Assembly (NCBI GenBank): GCA_001931875.2
Contig: MSJH02000808.1
Location: forward strand, 1 to 64,000
Direction: 5' to 3'
Length of the DNA: 64,000 nt
From: Byssochlamys sp. IMV 00236
Taxonomy: Eukaryota > Ascomycota > Eurotiomycetes > Eurotiales > Thermoascaceae
Below the pieces are notes generated by a model. That model was not told the DNA's origin. It ran no database searches and saw only the letters and a list, made by a program, of their open reading frames with translations. Positions 12,568 through 22,945 of the stretch are shown here, in pieces. The first letter of the stretch is position 1. The number at the start of each line of letters is the position of its first letter. Position numbers and translations under genes: made by a program.

Positions 12568-13940
12568 ATGGTTCAGACACGCAGAAGCTCTAGAAAGGCC
12601 ACAAAGGATAAGGGTGAACAAGAGAATACAACCCATGACAAAGAAGCTCATGAGCAGGATAGGAATGGGTCATCTGCAGCGTCTGCGCATCCCAGTGTTC
12701 CTGACGCTGGGGTTTCTGCCACTGCCAATGACTCTACCGCAGCTATGTCGAAGCAAGGAGCTCCTAAGAGCCCTCAGAAGAAGATCAAGTGGAGAGGTGC
12801 GCCGAACGATGATGACTTGACTGCATACCATCCGGAGCAAGTTGACTGGAGCATCGACAATCTGCCAGAGATCATTTATGTCTTGAGGCCCACGGCTAAG
12901 CACGCCAAGTCAAGGGCCGAAGTCCCCAAGACGACATATGAGATTTTCGGCCAGGTTGTGAATGACTTCCCAGTGCTGCCCCGTCAGATCTCTTCACGAG
13001 TGGAAGGATGGAGATGCGAGGCCTGGTCTCGCATGGATCGTCGCATCACGCCGGAGGATATCGTAGCGCGCGTCAATCCTAAATATCAAGTGACTGCCTC
13101 TGATATCGAGATGCGCCGATACCGTTTCAGACAGGGATTCAATCTGGGTGCTTGGGGTTCTGGATCATCCATCGCTGCCGCCGCACGTATTCTCCAGAAA
13201 CACGGAATTGATCCTAAGCTGAATAGCACGAGGGGATCAACTCCCGGCCTCATCAGGCCTGAGCTCGGAGAAGCGGGTGGACGTATCCCGTTAACCAATC
13301 CTTGCCCCAACTATGATACAGTGAACCCTCGTCGTTCCAGACAGCGTTTCCCTCTGGGCTATCTTCCCACCCCTAGCCCGGCACCAAATGAACCAAGTGC
13401 ACCGCCTAGCAAGCCGAAAGAAGAGGACGAAACTGCCCATAGTACGAAGGCAGAGGGCGAAAAGGATGTGGTCTTCGATTCGAAGAGGTAAATCTCTGAG
13501 ATGATCGCCTGTTGTAATATTGAGACTAAACATCTTTCAGCAGCGAATCTACTCCGCCCTCCTTGACCAAGGAAAGCCTGGCCCCTGTCCAGGAGATCTA
13601 TAACAACTTCCCATCGTATCCGGATCCTGAGGAGTACGAGCTTGCCCATCATCGTGGGCCTCCTGCACGTGCCTTCCAGAAAGAGACAGAGGAAAAGCAC
13701 ATGACCATGACCTTGGAGGAATACTTGCAGCACAACAATCTCACCTACGAACAATACCTGGAACGGGAGAATGAGCCTCGTGCTCGGAAGAGGCGTAGTC
13801 CGATGCTGTCAAATGGTGACGTTTGCATGTCCCTTAGTAAACGTCTCCGCCACTCTATTGAGGGGCCCCTGAAGAGCTCTGACTCCGAAATGGACGAGAC
13901 TGCGAGTGAGATCCTTGGTAAATTCAAAGGCGATCCTTGA
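12568..13940 (+). CDS. uncharacterised protein, paralog family member A
   Basis: Two exons (12568-13487 and 13541-13940) joined in phase 2 give 439 residues. I do not recognise a named domain. Residues about 1-70 are polar and low-complexity. A core of about 170 residues follows, beginning VDWSIDNLPEIIYVLRP and continuing with FPVLPRQISSRVEGW, EAWSRMDRRITPEDI, MRRYRFRQGFNLGAWGSG, and NSTRGSTPGLIRPELGEA directly followed by GGRI. The core is rich in Arg and aromatic residues and predicted helical, so nucleic-acid or protein binding is possible but unproved. The C-terminal part is acidic/proline-rich, then has a basic ARKRRS stretch that could act as a nuclear signal. The same core occurs in the next gene and, more diverged, in the third. 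It is the left member of a three-gene same-strand array. Confidence 0.8.
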
Positions 13941-14676
13941 ATAGGAAATGAATAATGGACGGTGGCTGGGTGAGCAAAGATGTTGAACAAAGAAACAGGG
14001 TGTGGGTCGAGATCTGAATGGAGAGTGGCAATGGCAGGTCAATAACAATAGGATTTTAATGTAGCATGTTGCGAGTTTCTAGGTAGTCAAAATTAACGCC
14101 GCTCACCACTTGAACGCAGGCCATCTTTTCATCCGTAGAGCAGGGTATATAGAAGATAAAGTCTGTATATGCTCCAGAATATCATCGAAAGTACTTCTAG
14201 ATTGTTCTTCGTATAGTATATACCTATAACCAATTGTTATGTACTTACCTGAGTCGTCGAGTCGAGGTTTTTGTATCGTTTCTGTTCTAGCGCAGTGGCA
14301 GCCAGAGCAAAATAACAAGTCTAGGAGCGCACTCTCCGTTAATCTATGTTCAACGTTATCATAGCCAGCCTTCCTATAAAAAAGCCTCAAAGAGAAGTGA
14401 ATAGACTGCCCTACCAGCCACAGGTTTTATAGATCTTTCCTTAGGAGAAGGTAAAATGGATCTTTCTCCTAGACTTCTTCTCCTAGACTTCTTCTCCTGC
14501 AATTGCAGAGCGTACCTTCTCCTGAACATCAAGATCACCATCCTACATCGTTTTGAAGAAGAAATAGCTGTTCACTGCGTTGTTGAGCTTCGACTTCAGA
14601 TCCCGTTCCATATCCGAATCAAACTTGTACAATTCTCTTTGGAAAGCGTTCCTATCGACATCAGAAAGGAGTCAAT
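13941..14676. other. spacer between paralogs A and B
   Basis: No gene is supported. The 95-codon minus frame at 14103-14390 has no recognisable feature. A 14-bp-period direct repeat (unit TCTCCTAGACTTCT, about 2.4 copies) lies at about 14465-14498, upstream of paralog B. Confidence 0.4.
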
Positions 14677-16268
14677 ATGCTTCTGAACGAACCCTTTGAC
14701 TTCAACATGGAACTTGCCATGGGAAATGCCGGCAACGGAGCGATGTCTTCTATCTCTTCTCTCCGTAAGCTGATATATCCTGACGGTGCAGAGGTATAGG
14801 GCTAATTGTATGACAGAGTCTTTTGACGCTCATACTGGCATTGCTATGAACAATGGGGGCAGCGACCTTTTCTCTTCTGACCCTACTCTCCGTAAGTTGA
14901 TATACCTCCAGTAACGCACGTATACAGGGCTAATAATATTGGCAGACCCTTTCAACACCAACTTTGACTTTGCGTTGAGCAATGTCGGCAACGGACCTTC
15001 TTCTGCTGGTCCTGTTATGCGTAAGTCGATATATCCCAACGATGTAGACACATCGAGCTAATTGAAGAACAGAATCCTTCAAAACCAACTTTGACATTGT
15101 CATGAGCGATGTTGGAAAAGGGCCTCTCTCCGCTCCTCCTGCTTTGCGTAAGTTAACGTATTCCGTTACACATCTCCAGATATTGGGCTAACTTACTGCC
15201 TTTGACAGAGTCCTTCCATTGCAACCTGAACATTGCTGCGAGAAATGTCGGCAACAGAATGCTTTCTCCTAACCCTGCTCTGCGTGAGTTAATACATCTC
15301 AACGATGCAGTTATCAGTTATATAGGGCTAACCGTACTTCTCCTGACAGAGTCTTCCATCAACACCAACACAGATATTGCTATTAGCAATGGCGGAAACG
15401 GAACAAGCTCATCTATTCCTCCTCGGCGTAAGTTTGCATATCTCAAGGATATATATACAGCGCTAACTGTACGGCAACAGAGGCGAAAGCCCCTCGACAG
15501 CACAGCGTCAGGGCAGTCCACGATCCTCGCAACGTCACTGAGTTCCGTCAGGACCAGGCAGATTGGTCTTGGGAGAATCTCCCAGACATTCTCTATACTT
15601 TCAAACCCCCAAGAGCTCCAAGACAGCCAGAACCGGCGACAATGTTATACCAGATCCATGGCCAGTTCCTTCGTCACCTCCCCATCCTTCCGGACTGTAT
15701 CTCATCCGACGTCGAAGAATTCCGCGTTGAAGCCTGGATGCGTCTCGATAGGCGTGTCCGTCTCGTCGATATCACTCAGCGTATGCATCCCGAGTTTCGA
15801 ATCAAACCAAACGCTCTTCAGCAGCGTGGTGTCCGGTTCCGAAAGGCATTCAACATGCTGGCATGGGGATCCGGAAATAAGAAGACGCTGGAAACCGAGG
15901 CCGAATTGGTCAATAAGATGCGCGGCTGTGGAATCGACCCCGGCGTCAATTCCACTCGTGGAATGACGCCGGGGTTGATCCGTCCTGAACTGGGCGAGGC
16001 CGGGGGTAGGATTGCTCTCCCCGAGCAGTACAGCAGACGGTCTTTGGCTCCGGCCAGACCTGTGCCCGTTGTTGGTACAGATGCCGGGGACGGTAATGGG
16101 GGGGTCGTTAGCCTCTTCGAAGAGGCCATCGCGGCCTGCCTTTGGAAGGCCGTCGATAGGGAGGCGGCGACCCCTCCAACCGCCTTCGACCTCGGCATCG
16201 AGGCATATCTTGCCCACGACAAGATAATGAGGGCGATGGGGGCGGGGATGGCAGATGAAGTTGTTTAA
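14677..16268 (+). CDS. uncharacterised protein, paralog B: six tandem phase-1 mini-exons fused to the family core
   Basis: Seven exons: 14677-14764, 14817-14891, 14946-15020, 15073-15147, 15209-15283, 15350-15427 and 15481-16268. All six introns (52-66 nt) are phase 1. Exons 2-5 are each exactly 75 nt, exon 6 is 78 nt, and the last 75 nt of exon 1 form a sixth repeat unit. The product is about 417 residues. Residues 5-155 are six degenerate copies of a 25-residue repeat with consensus like SFNTNFDIAMSNVGNGPLSS then xPAL and Q. The large last exon carries the same core as gene A: DQADWSWENLPDILYTFKP, LPILPDCISSDVEEF, EAWMRLDRRVRLVDI, AFNMLAWGSG, NSTRGMTPGLIRPELGEA and GGRI. The start ATG at 14677 has A at -3 and runs into the first repeat. 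Function is unknown. A poly-pyrimidine tract follows the stop codon immediately. Confidence 0.75.
14690..15480 (+). repeat. tandem exon-plus-intron repeat array, six units of 127-141 bp
   Basis: Units are 14690-14816, 14817-14945, 14946-15072, 15073-15208, 15209-15349 and 15350-15480. Each is one 75-78 nt exon segment followed by one intron. Exon parts share a FD.. to NVGNG pattern and end in CTCC, ATGC, TTGC, CTGC or CGGC before the donor. Intron parts share GTAAGTTGATATATC near the 5' end, a CAACGATG-like middle in several, a GGGCTAAY branch-site region and a GACAG or AACAG acceptor. Homology in both parts indicates duplication of whole exon-intron units rather than separate intron gains. 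Confidence 0.88.
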
Positions 16269-18213
16269 TTTTTTTTTCTTTTTCTTTTGTCTTTTCTTTT
16301 CTTTTTTTTTTTTAATTTGGGAACTGGTTTCGGGGGCCCGGGGGGGCTGCCCATGTCACAGCAATAGTTTTTAGTTTGGGGACGGGAACGGGAACGGGAA
16401 TGTCATTCTTATTCTTATTTTAACCACATCATTATTGAATTCACTACTGCGTAAGCAAAGCATCGATTCATCCATATTACAAGCTGGCGACATTCGATTT
16501 GGCCCAGAAAGAATTGGACCAGACCCCTCAATACGTGGTGAATCTAAGTACAAGGTCCGGGTAATAAACCCTATGCGAGTATCAGATACATCCTTTTCTT
16601 TTCTCTATCTCTACAGAAACAGTGAGTGCCAGATACTGATGTGAGCCCAGGTTCTGTCGTGTCCCTCGACGAATGCATTCGGAAAGCTTTTCTGCATTTT
16701 GACATCTTCTTGCAAGTAGAACGGCAAGCCGTGACGGCCGCATGCAGTTGCATAATAATGTCAACAAAGAGTCGGATACCTATCCAACATTTGTGATTGA
16801 AGTTGGTGTTCCTGTATCAATATAATGATGCTGTTAAGGAACTTAGGATCTAGGAAATCGTACAGAAAAGACCTTAGAACAGAAGCTGATATACTGGGAG
16901 CGATGTGGATGTATTGTTCAATTAGACGGAGCATGGTAAAGGAAGCCTGCCGATGACCGCTCACTGGTGGCCGTCAGAGTCAGGTGGTGATGTGAAGATA
17001 GTTTTCACAATTACTATTCACCAAAAGTAGAGGGTAATCTCCATTGAAAATTGGGAGTTACTTCCACGAGGGAGCATAATCGCCACCATTCGCTACGACT
17101 ATAAGCATTGATAAGGGCACTAAGTATTGCAAGCAACGCAGCGGACAACGAGAACCACGCCATATCAGACACGGATAAACAACAAAAGACACCAGCACCA
17201 CAAGGGCTAAATGAAAGCCACGAGCAGACGCCGATCAGGTACGCGAGGCGAAACGTCAATGTGGCTAAGGGCCATCGCGCCAGCAAGTCTATCTCACTTC
17301 ACTTGTGGTAAGAAGCAGCTGAGGTCAAAGTCAGGGTGCTCCTATATCGGTCTCGTTACTTGATTCGTGAGTCTATTAAATGTTGCGCGCATGTTGATAT
17401 CCACTAGACATTTCAGTATATAGTCGATGGTTACGTATGGTAGCTGTTAGGAAAGGTTCATAACTGATGTCACCGCATCTCATAAAGCTCCTGTGTAGCA
17501 ATACTTACACTATGAAAGATTACGCATATGAGTAACAGCTCTTGGCAGTTTTAAGTGGCAAGCGGTCTATATTTATATACTTTCTACAAGAATACATTAT
17601 CATAAGAACCGCACTTCAGGGAAGTAGAAGACCCTTGGCTGCGTACATCAACAAATATCTTTATGATCTCTTACTATCCAATAAGGGCGCTCAAAATACA
17701 CAAGATACTGCATCGAGTGTGTCGAATCTGGCACTCGTTGACTGCTATGGACGGAGACTTCCAGCGCGGATTTAGCCGCTGGACTCGTGAATATAGATTG
17801 GTGTCTTTATTACACTGTATTCAGAGAGATCTATGAATAAGGGTTCAAGGATTCGGCTATTATTGTCTCTTTGATATTGACAATGGATTTCATGGCATAT
17901 TGACAGCGCTAGGGGACATTACGCGGAATATCTATCGAGCGTAGGCGGCGTGCGTTCACTGAGTCGAGGGCCACAACCTCGAGAGCCCAACACTTCTGAT
18001 TTTAACATGGTTCCTCTCCTGAGCGAAATGCAACCCCAGTCCCTCTGATAACCAGAGATTGAATTAAGCTACATTTCTCCTTACTCAACAGACCTGTGGA
18101 GCTCTTGCAAGAGCCATCCAGCCAGCCTCCCCAGATCAAAGGGCCAGCCTCCTGGAAGGCTGGATATCCTTGGGCAGTGAATGGACCCAGCCACTGATTT
18201 GCGCTCTAACACA
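16269..18213. other. 1.9 kb AT-rich spacer between paralogs B and C
   Basis: Directly after the stop codon is a pyrimidine tract (about 16270-16315). It is followed by a G-rich stretch and a GGGAAC short tandem repeat near 16380-16400 beside an ATTCTT repeat. Remaining frames (16435-16644, 17014-17286, 17542-17775) are short, with no domain. In the leader of the next gene an inverted repeat CCAGCCT/AGGCTGG with a 6-nt loop lies at 18144-18163. I see no transposon ends. Confidence 0.4.
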
Positions 18214-19962
18214 ATGGTATTGAGCGCAAAAGACACTCCCAACCTCCCGAAGATGGAGGCTGGTAAAGAAGAGTCTGGAGATAAGAGGTCCCACAACTCG
18301 AAGGTGGCTTCTGCCTCTCAGTCAGGTTCTGGTATGATGGACCGCACATGAAACTCGACGAAAGAAAGTGGCTGATGTGTTATAGCGAACCACGCGGACA
18401 CCCCTGTCTTCTGTCCTCGTAAGTTGCTGCTTATATGTGTAGAATTATGACTGACATCTGTAGATACCAAGATCCCGGACTGTCTTCACACATGCACCCA
18501 TCCCTACCATTCGTCCTATTCGGAAGGATTTCTACCTTCGTTGATTTTCAGGTTGGATACTTTGGTTACTGTGAAGCAGTCGTTCTTGGGTCTTCTGATT
18601 GAAAACGGAAAGACTGTGGAGGATGCAGATGGAGTCCCGATACGGGACTTCCCTTTCCTTCCGCGCTACATATCGGTCAAAGTATCAGGATGGCTGCTGG
18701 AATACTGGATGCGCACCGATACTCGATTGACGTATCGAGATATCAAAGCTCGCATGACTGCTCCAGCGAGCGAACTTCCCTTGGATAACACCCTCAATAT
18801 GCGTCGAGAGCGCGAGGCTCGCACTCCATTGAAGCTTTCATGTCTCACCACTCGTCGTGGACAGATATCGAGGAAGGAGGTTGAACGTGTTGAATCTTGG
18901 ACCCCTGACCAGGTATCCTATAATACCACAATGGACATCGAATACGAATTGGTCGGAGGAAAGAAGGTTCCGTCTCGTCTGCGCTCGAAAACTTTGACCT
19001 CTTCAGAGCCCCGCTGTTACCCCTTGGATACGTTCCTTGACGGTAGGCAGATTCACACGCCAGGCCCACGTATCATGGAGACTATAGAGCTCTTCTATCA
19101 GCTCTCAGATACTGCGACTGCCTTGAATCTGCCATCATGGGTCGACCTCCCTCTGGAGTATCTTCCGACTTCTTGGAAGCCACGCTCTTTCCCCTCCAGG
19201 ACTAAATCTGGACCACGGCGCAAGTACATGACAAAGCACATCACCCTGGAAGATGATGATACTGTGGAGCTCAACAGTGATACTGAGCAAGATGAGAATG
19301 GAACACCGTCAACCGGTGAGGTAGACGATAAACGGAACACCGCAGAGAGTGCGCGGTCGATATATGACACGGAATATGAGAGAGAATTGCTGAAGTTCTC
19401 AGGGCTTCCTGTTGCGACGTGGTATAACGACTCTCTACGTCGTCCTGTATATGGCCAACATGATACTACCCAGCCCAGCGTATCTCAGTCCATCCTACCG
19501 TGGACCCCAATCAACGGTCACAAGAAGCAAGAGTCGCCAGTGGCGGATATGGAGCGTCCCATTAACGCGGTCACAGAACTGGTCAAGATGGAACGCTCGA
19601 GGTCGCAATTTGGACGAGCAGTCCGGAACGAAACATCGCGTAGAACATTCTCCCCTTTCGAGTCATCCGAACATGGACAATTCTACGAAGACGCTCTGAA
19701 AATGAACCCAGACGCAGAACTTCCATTCTCCTTGTACGAAGAACCAATCTGGTTCAATCGCTACCGCTTCAACAGCACGGGGCCTCACTCCATCAGGAAT
19801 GACAGGAACCACCCATTGAATACTCACACTTTCGAAATCATGCGTCGCAACAATCCGTTCTTGCCCGAGAACTTGTACAACGACTCGCTGCCTGATTCTT
19901 TCGAGCAGTACCTCAATGACTCCATCAGACGCTTTCAGGGTAGTGTCTATCCTTCTCCTTGA
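18214..19962 (+). CDS. uncharacterised protein, paralog family member C (diverged)
   Basis: Three exons (18214-18331, 18386-18418, 18464-19962), both introns phase 1, give 549 residues. Exon 2 is only 33 nt. The start ATG at 18214 has good context (ACAATGG). The protein opens with a polar Ser/Lys-rich stretch, then the family core in diverged form: DTLVTVKQSFLGLL, FPFLPRYISVKVSGW, EYWMRTDTRLTYRDIKARM and MRREREARTPLKLS, which align position by position with genes A and B. The STRG..TPGLIRPELGEAGGRI block of A and B is missing. The C-terminal 300 residues are unrelated to A and B by eye: acidic/Ser-rich, then a region rich in Asn/Pro/Phe ending DSIRRFQGSVYPSP. No named domain was recognised. 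The two 5' introns are needed because the large open frame has no ATG at its 5' end. Confidence 0.7.
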
Positions 19963-20659
19963 GCAGTTCCTTGGATCTGGTTCTGTTTCACTCTGGAGCC
20001 ATTGGATAGAGCCTGTCTGCTCTTGTCGATTCTTGAATGTTGATACCATCTACTTTGGACAGAGTTACCAGCTCAGGTCCAGGTTACGATATGATCGCAC
20101 TCTCGTTCAGGATATGCCAGAATGAGCTCCTCGAAAGAGACGATGTAAATCAGTATCAGCATGTTTGCATTTTCTTGGCTCTTTAGCTTTTCCCTTCCAA
20201 GACAATTCACACGTCCTTGGGCCACTCACAAGTCGTTCTGTCGATCGATAACTCTCAAAAAAAGTTTCTTTGCTTTCATCATGATTGGTGATTACTTTTC
20301 TCTATGCCATTTCCATTTCATCCCTTTCACCATCCACATTTGAGTCCGACATTGTCATATTTGATCGGTTTTCTCAATTGAGGTAAATAACACGGTCTCT
20401 AATATGGACGAAGGGTCTAATCTGGCCCAAAGTCTTTCAGATTGATTGTGAATATCCTTCTATCCCCTCTCAGGTTCCCTTCGTGTTTACTTTCATGTGG
20501 ACCTTATGATGTATTATGGTTCAAATTGGCTATTTTCTCTCTGTCGATTAGAATGAATAGAATCTCTACGTGTCACGGTTGTATAAGTTTAACATCTATG
20601 GATGACGTAGCACCACTACATGCATACAATCTCGGCCCTTCGATAACATGCCTTCCATC
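19963..20659. other. convergent 3' flank of paralog C and glutathione synthetase
   Basis: The region is T-rich, with only short frames lacking protein character. It marks the right edge of the gene-poor island. Confidence 0.5.
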
Positions 20660-22310
20660 CTAGATAAGTATCACGCTGTCAAGTGAGGAAAACCCAGCAG
20701 CAACGCCGCCCTCGTTGCTTTCTTTGCCCTTTGTCCTCATTAGCCACCCTCCCTGTTCATTGTGGATGATGTCTCCATTATCCTTCCACAATATAGTTCC
20801 AAAGACGCCTAGCTCTCCAATGACGTGTCCGCTTAGGACTTGGCCGTCACTTCGGAGAACTATGTTCTTCGCTGTGGGAGGAGGCTGAATCATTTCCATC
20901 AGAACCCACCGCTTCCAATCAGTCTCCGGGATGGAACGGAGAAATTCAGGAATATCAGCCTTGTATATGTTATTGCCGCCACCCTCTCGTTGTGGTTTGA
21001 GAACGTGTTTCACAGCCGTCTCCGGGTTCAGTGCCAGTTCCCTTCCGCGGCCATTGGCAGAAAGATCGTACTGGGGAGCGAAGGTTCCCCGCAGATTTGA
21101 GATCATGCTAGGCTCTGTGCGTGGAAGAAAGCGGGAGAGATTGTCTGGCCCTGAGGGTTCAGCAAGGACCTGTTGGATCTTCTTACAGCCTGCCAACTGG
21201 TTGAGGATGGTAGGGCACTTGATCGCTGCGGATCGCTCCAACTGAAGTCTGGCATCCCAGTCACGTTCTGATTTATAGTCGGATGGGGTATAGAAGCTGC
21301 GGAGGTAAACCGTTGTAACTTCGAAGGGTGTAGACGGAGAGAACGGGGGTGTGTAAAGAAGGGGCCTGGACGGATTTGAGCTTGGTATGGACGTCTGGTT
21401 TAATATTTCCGAAGTCACTAGACGGAAAACAGGAATCTTATGGAATCTTGTGAGCTGTGACGAGAGGGCCAGTTGATCGAAGAGATTTCGTTCGCCATCC
21501 TGAACGACGAAGAGCACACACAGTGGAAGTGATGGTGTGGACTTGGATGGCCCGTAGGCTTCATGTGCTGCGGCTAGACCGGCGGCGAGCGTGGGTACCG
21601 CCGTATTCTCAGGAGGCAATCGTCCATCCAGCAAAGGATGCTGAGGATAGCTTATTGGCTGACCTGGTGGAAACGAAAGGAGTTCTGTATGCATGGCTGT
21701 CACAAGGGATGACAGACCACCGAACGAGGAGGAGATGGTGTTGAACTCCACTTGTTTTATCGAAGGTGCTGTCGCGTTAGGAGGGACATGTACCATGTAG
21801 TCCGACCGGTAAAGCCCCAGAGAAAGAGGCTGGACATAACCCTCCTTCTGTACAGCAAGGTGGACTTTCCACAGGCTCGAGATGAAGTCATCTACGTCGA
21901 TAAGTCTACAACCGGGAGGATTTAGCAAGACGATATTTCCTCCAGCAAGGTAAGTGAGACACAGTGGAACAAGTTCCCCGTAATGGAGAGACCAGATAGG
22001 CGACTCACTCTTCCATAACCTTCTCGAGCCATGCTGTATCGCAGGTGATGTTCGCATACAGTTCGTTGTAGGCTTTCTGAAGGGCAGTCGCTTCTTCGAA
22101 ACATGACTTGGGGAAAAGACTGGGGAACAATGTCACCGGTGCATTGGTCGCCAAGACACCTTTCTCATCTGCACCTGCCGGTAGAGAAGCAGGTGAAGGC
22201 CTGACAGTGAGGCCATTGTGAATCGTCCAGTCCTTCACCGTCGTCACCAGGAACTGTTCCTGCGCGGGGTCCAGAGGGGGAGGGTAACTGGAGTAAATTG
22301 ACTGGTCCAT
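20660..22310 (-). CDS. gsh2: glutathione synthetase (GSH2)
   Basis: Two exons (22310-22009 and 21905-20660) joined at a GTGAGT donor give 515 residues. The enzyme joins gamma-glutamylcysteine and glycine using ATP in the cytosol, the second step of glutathione synthesis. Eukaryotic GSS features: LIDVDDFISSLWKVHLA, QPLSLGLYRSDYMVH, QVEFNTISSSFGGL, the ATP-grasp stretch LKPQREGGGNNIY, and the end VAAGFSSLDSVILI. The intron falls between KVMEE and LIDVDD. Length matches the fungal enzyme (about 500 residues). It diverges from the ATRX-like gene with a 635-bp spacer. Confidence 0.96.
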
Positions 22311-22945
22311 TGATACGATATAAATGCTAGATCTGTGCCGGGTTTTAGTACAGGACTACTCCCACGTCCTGACAGCAACTAGAATGAGCGAACAACCTCG
22401 TCAGATGTAGCAGAAGAAAAAAAGGATCATTGAGACGCCATCGAGCCCCTCCACGGCGCGATTCCTAAGCACACGAGGCGGGGATTTCTCTCCGGGCTCC
22501 CCGCGATAACCTCACCGCCCGGCAGAAAAACCGCGTGGGCTTTCTTTATCTCCTGGCGATCTTGGCCTGCTTTGACGTTCCCGGCTACAAACAGCGTCTA
22601 AACGTTGTCTAGGTAGCGTTGTTTTTTATCCTTTCAGTTACTCTCTATCTGTTTATTTGTGTTTCTTGCGTCATCTTCAGCTGGCTGGGCAGACTGCATA
22701 TTCAGATATCGTCATATTCGAAAGTCCTCCAGTTGTCGCGCCGCAACGCAAGCTCTACGGGTCGCGTGCCGCTCCACAATATCGACATAGACAGCGACAC
22801 TAGAATGGTCTGCGTTAAAAAGGCAATCGCCTCAGCTACGGTTTCTTGTTTTTCTGGTGTCTAGGAAGCCGCAGTACGTTCTGTTTAGTCTTGTTCTTGA
22901 CAATCTCTGGTCCCTCACCTAGCCGCTCCCGCAAGACCAAGAGAT
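22311..22945. other. divergent spacer, gsh2 and ATRX-like gene promoters
   Basis: The spacer holds both 5' regions. It includes a GC-rich segment at about 22440-22540 and T-rich leader sequence from about 22610. No gene is supported; open frames at 22619-22864 and 22846-23103 lie in the leader or overlap the next gene. Confidence 0.45.

Noticed and set aside
14456..14686. 76-codon plus-strand frame that overlaps the start of paralog B
   Set aside because: It is in a different frame from the repeat exons, consists partly of a short direct repeat, and has no protein character.
14765..15480. Array introns as introner-like elements
   Set aside because: The flanking exons are copied together with the introns, and no copy of these introns was noticed in other genes of the window, so exon-intron duplication explains them better.
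15702..16217. 171-codon minus-strand open frame
   Set aside because: It lies opposite the conserved core of paralog B, whose homology to gene A supports the plus strand.
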